Assembly: GCA_045628085.1 (NCBI GenBank)
Contig: JAZQOZ010000166.1
Coordinates: 1-5,225, forward strand
Reading direction: 5' to 3'
DNA length: 5,225 nucleotides
DNA from: Firm-04 sp045628085
GTDB taxonomy: Bacteria; Bacillota; Clostridia; Oscillospirales; Ruminococcaceae
The number at the start of each line of letters is the position of its first letter. Positions within the stretch are counted from its first letter, which is position 1. Position numbers and translations under genes: made by a program. Shown piece after piece: positions 4,990 through 5,225 of the stretch. The notes under the pieces were generated by a model that did no database searches, was not told where the DNA came from, and saw only the letters and a list, made by a program, of their open reading frames with translations.

Positions 4990-5225
4990 CCGTCAGCGTT
5001 GACATCGCCTTTCGTTGTCTGTGGTGTCCATTCTGCGATTGCTTTCACAGACGGAGTCCATATAATTCTTACACCGCTTACGGATGAAGAAATTGCGCTG
5101 GTGACCGGCGGTGCATACGATGTCTCGTTTCATTCAGCGGAACTCCCTGCTTCATCGCAGAATACAGGGATCACGATGCTTGGATCAGAGCAGTAAAGCG
5201 GAAGTCATATCAATCGTGAATAAGC
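4836..5225 (-). pseudogene. C-terminal relic of a second dockerin protein with in-frame stops (continues beyond window)
   Basis: Reading leftward in the frame ending TAA 4836-4838, the last ~52 residues are a dockerin of another subtype. The first F-hand is GDVNADGQCNIADIVLLQKW, then ITIPNTELVNWENGDLDSS, a TGA stop (4887-4889) in place of the expected loop Gly, then QLNAADLSLMKELLLK. Upstream the same frame reads protein-like sequence (SDPSIVIPVFCDEAG, VTSAISSSVSGVRIIW, AIAEWTPQTT). It is broken by TGA at 5130-5132 (GAA-TGA-AAC, perhaps once Trp) and TGA at 5205-5207, where a one-base frame slip near 5190 is possible. The catalytic or binding module of the parent lies outside the window and was not recognised. 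No start, promoter or ribosome site is visible. It ends 20 nt before the pseudogene at 4426-4816. Confidence 0.78.

Noticed and set aside
4828..5196. Plus-strand open frame of 122 codons over the dockerin relic
   Set aside because: The opposite strand reads recognisable dockerin motifs. The plus-strand translation has no family features and no ribosome site.

Overview
The window looks like Firmicutes DNA from a gut or rumen Ruminococcus-like (Oscillospiraceae) bacterium. Three separate places encode dockerin modules, which are the cellulosome docking domains typical of Ruminococcus. There are also BspA-type leucine-rich repeats (LRR_5), strong GGAGG-type ribosome binding sites and consensus sigma-A promoters. 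Genus assignment is inference from these families; no rRNA or marker gene is present.

Layout: (1) 1-1351, minus strand: a secreted BspA-like protein with a signal peptide, an N-terminal preamble domain, twelve 23-residue leucine-rich repeats and a C-terminal dockerin. The gene runs off the left edge just before its stop codon. (2) 1352-1518: a divergent promoter region with two back-to-back sigma-A-type promoters. The rightward one carries a perfect 11-bp inverted repeat over its expected transcription start. (3) 1519-4398, plus strand: a tight four-gene operon of substrate-binding lipoprotein, permease, ATPase and a GrpB-family protein, closed by a bidirectional hairpin terminator at 4389-4418. 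(4) 4426-5225, minus strand: two decayed dockerin genes in tandem. The first (4426-4816) is a shrunken paralogue of the gene at 1-1351. It keeps the signal peptide, preamble and dockerin tail but has lost the whole repeat array, and a one-base slip in an A4 run puts the tail out of frame. The second (4836-5225) is the C-terminal part of an unrelated dockerin protein with three in-frame TGA stops.

How it fits together: the ABC genes make one importer of the TauABC/SsuABC/ThiXYZ (NMT1/THI5-like) class. The lipoprotein captures a small solute outside the membrane, the permease forms the channel and the ATPase drives uptake. The substrate cannot be read from sequence. GrpB is co-transcribed but its role is unknown. 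The operon sits between two same-strand LRR-dockerin genes, one apparently intact and one broken, so this looks like a locus where cell-surface/cellulosome accessory genes duplicate and decay around a stable transporter operon.

I see no RNA gene, CRISPR array, transposase or phage gene. The most interesting points are the operator-like dyad, the likely non-ATG start of the lipoprotein, and the collapsed LRR-dockerin paralogue. None of these amounts to a clearly new system.
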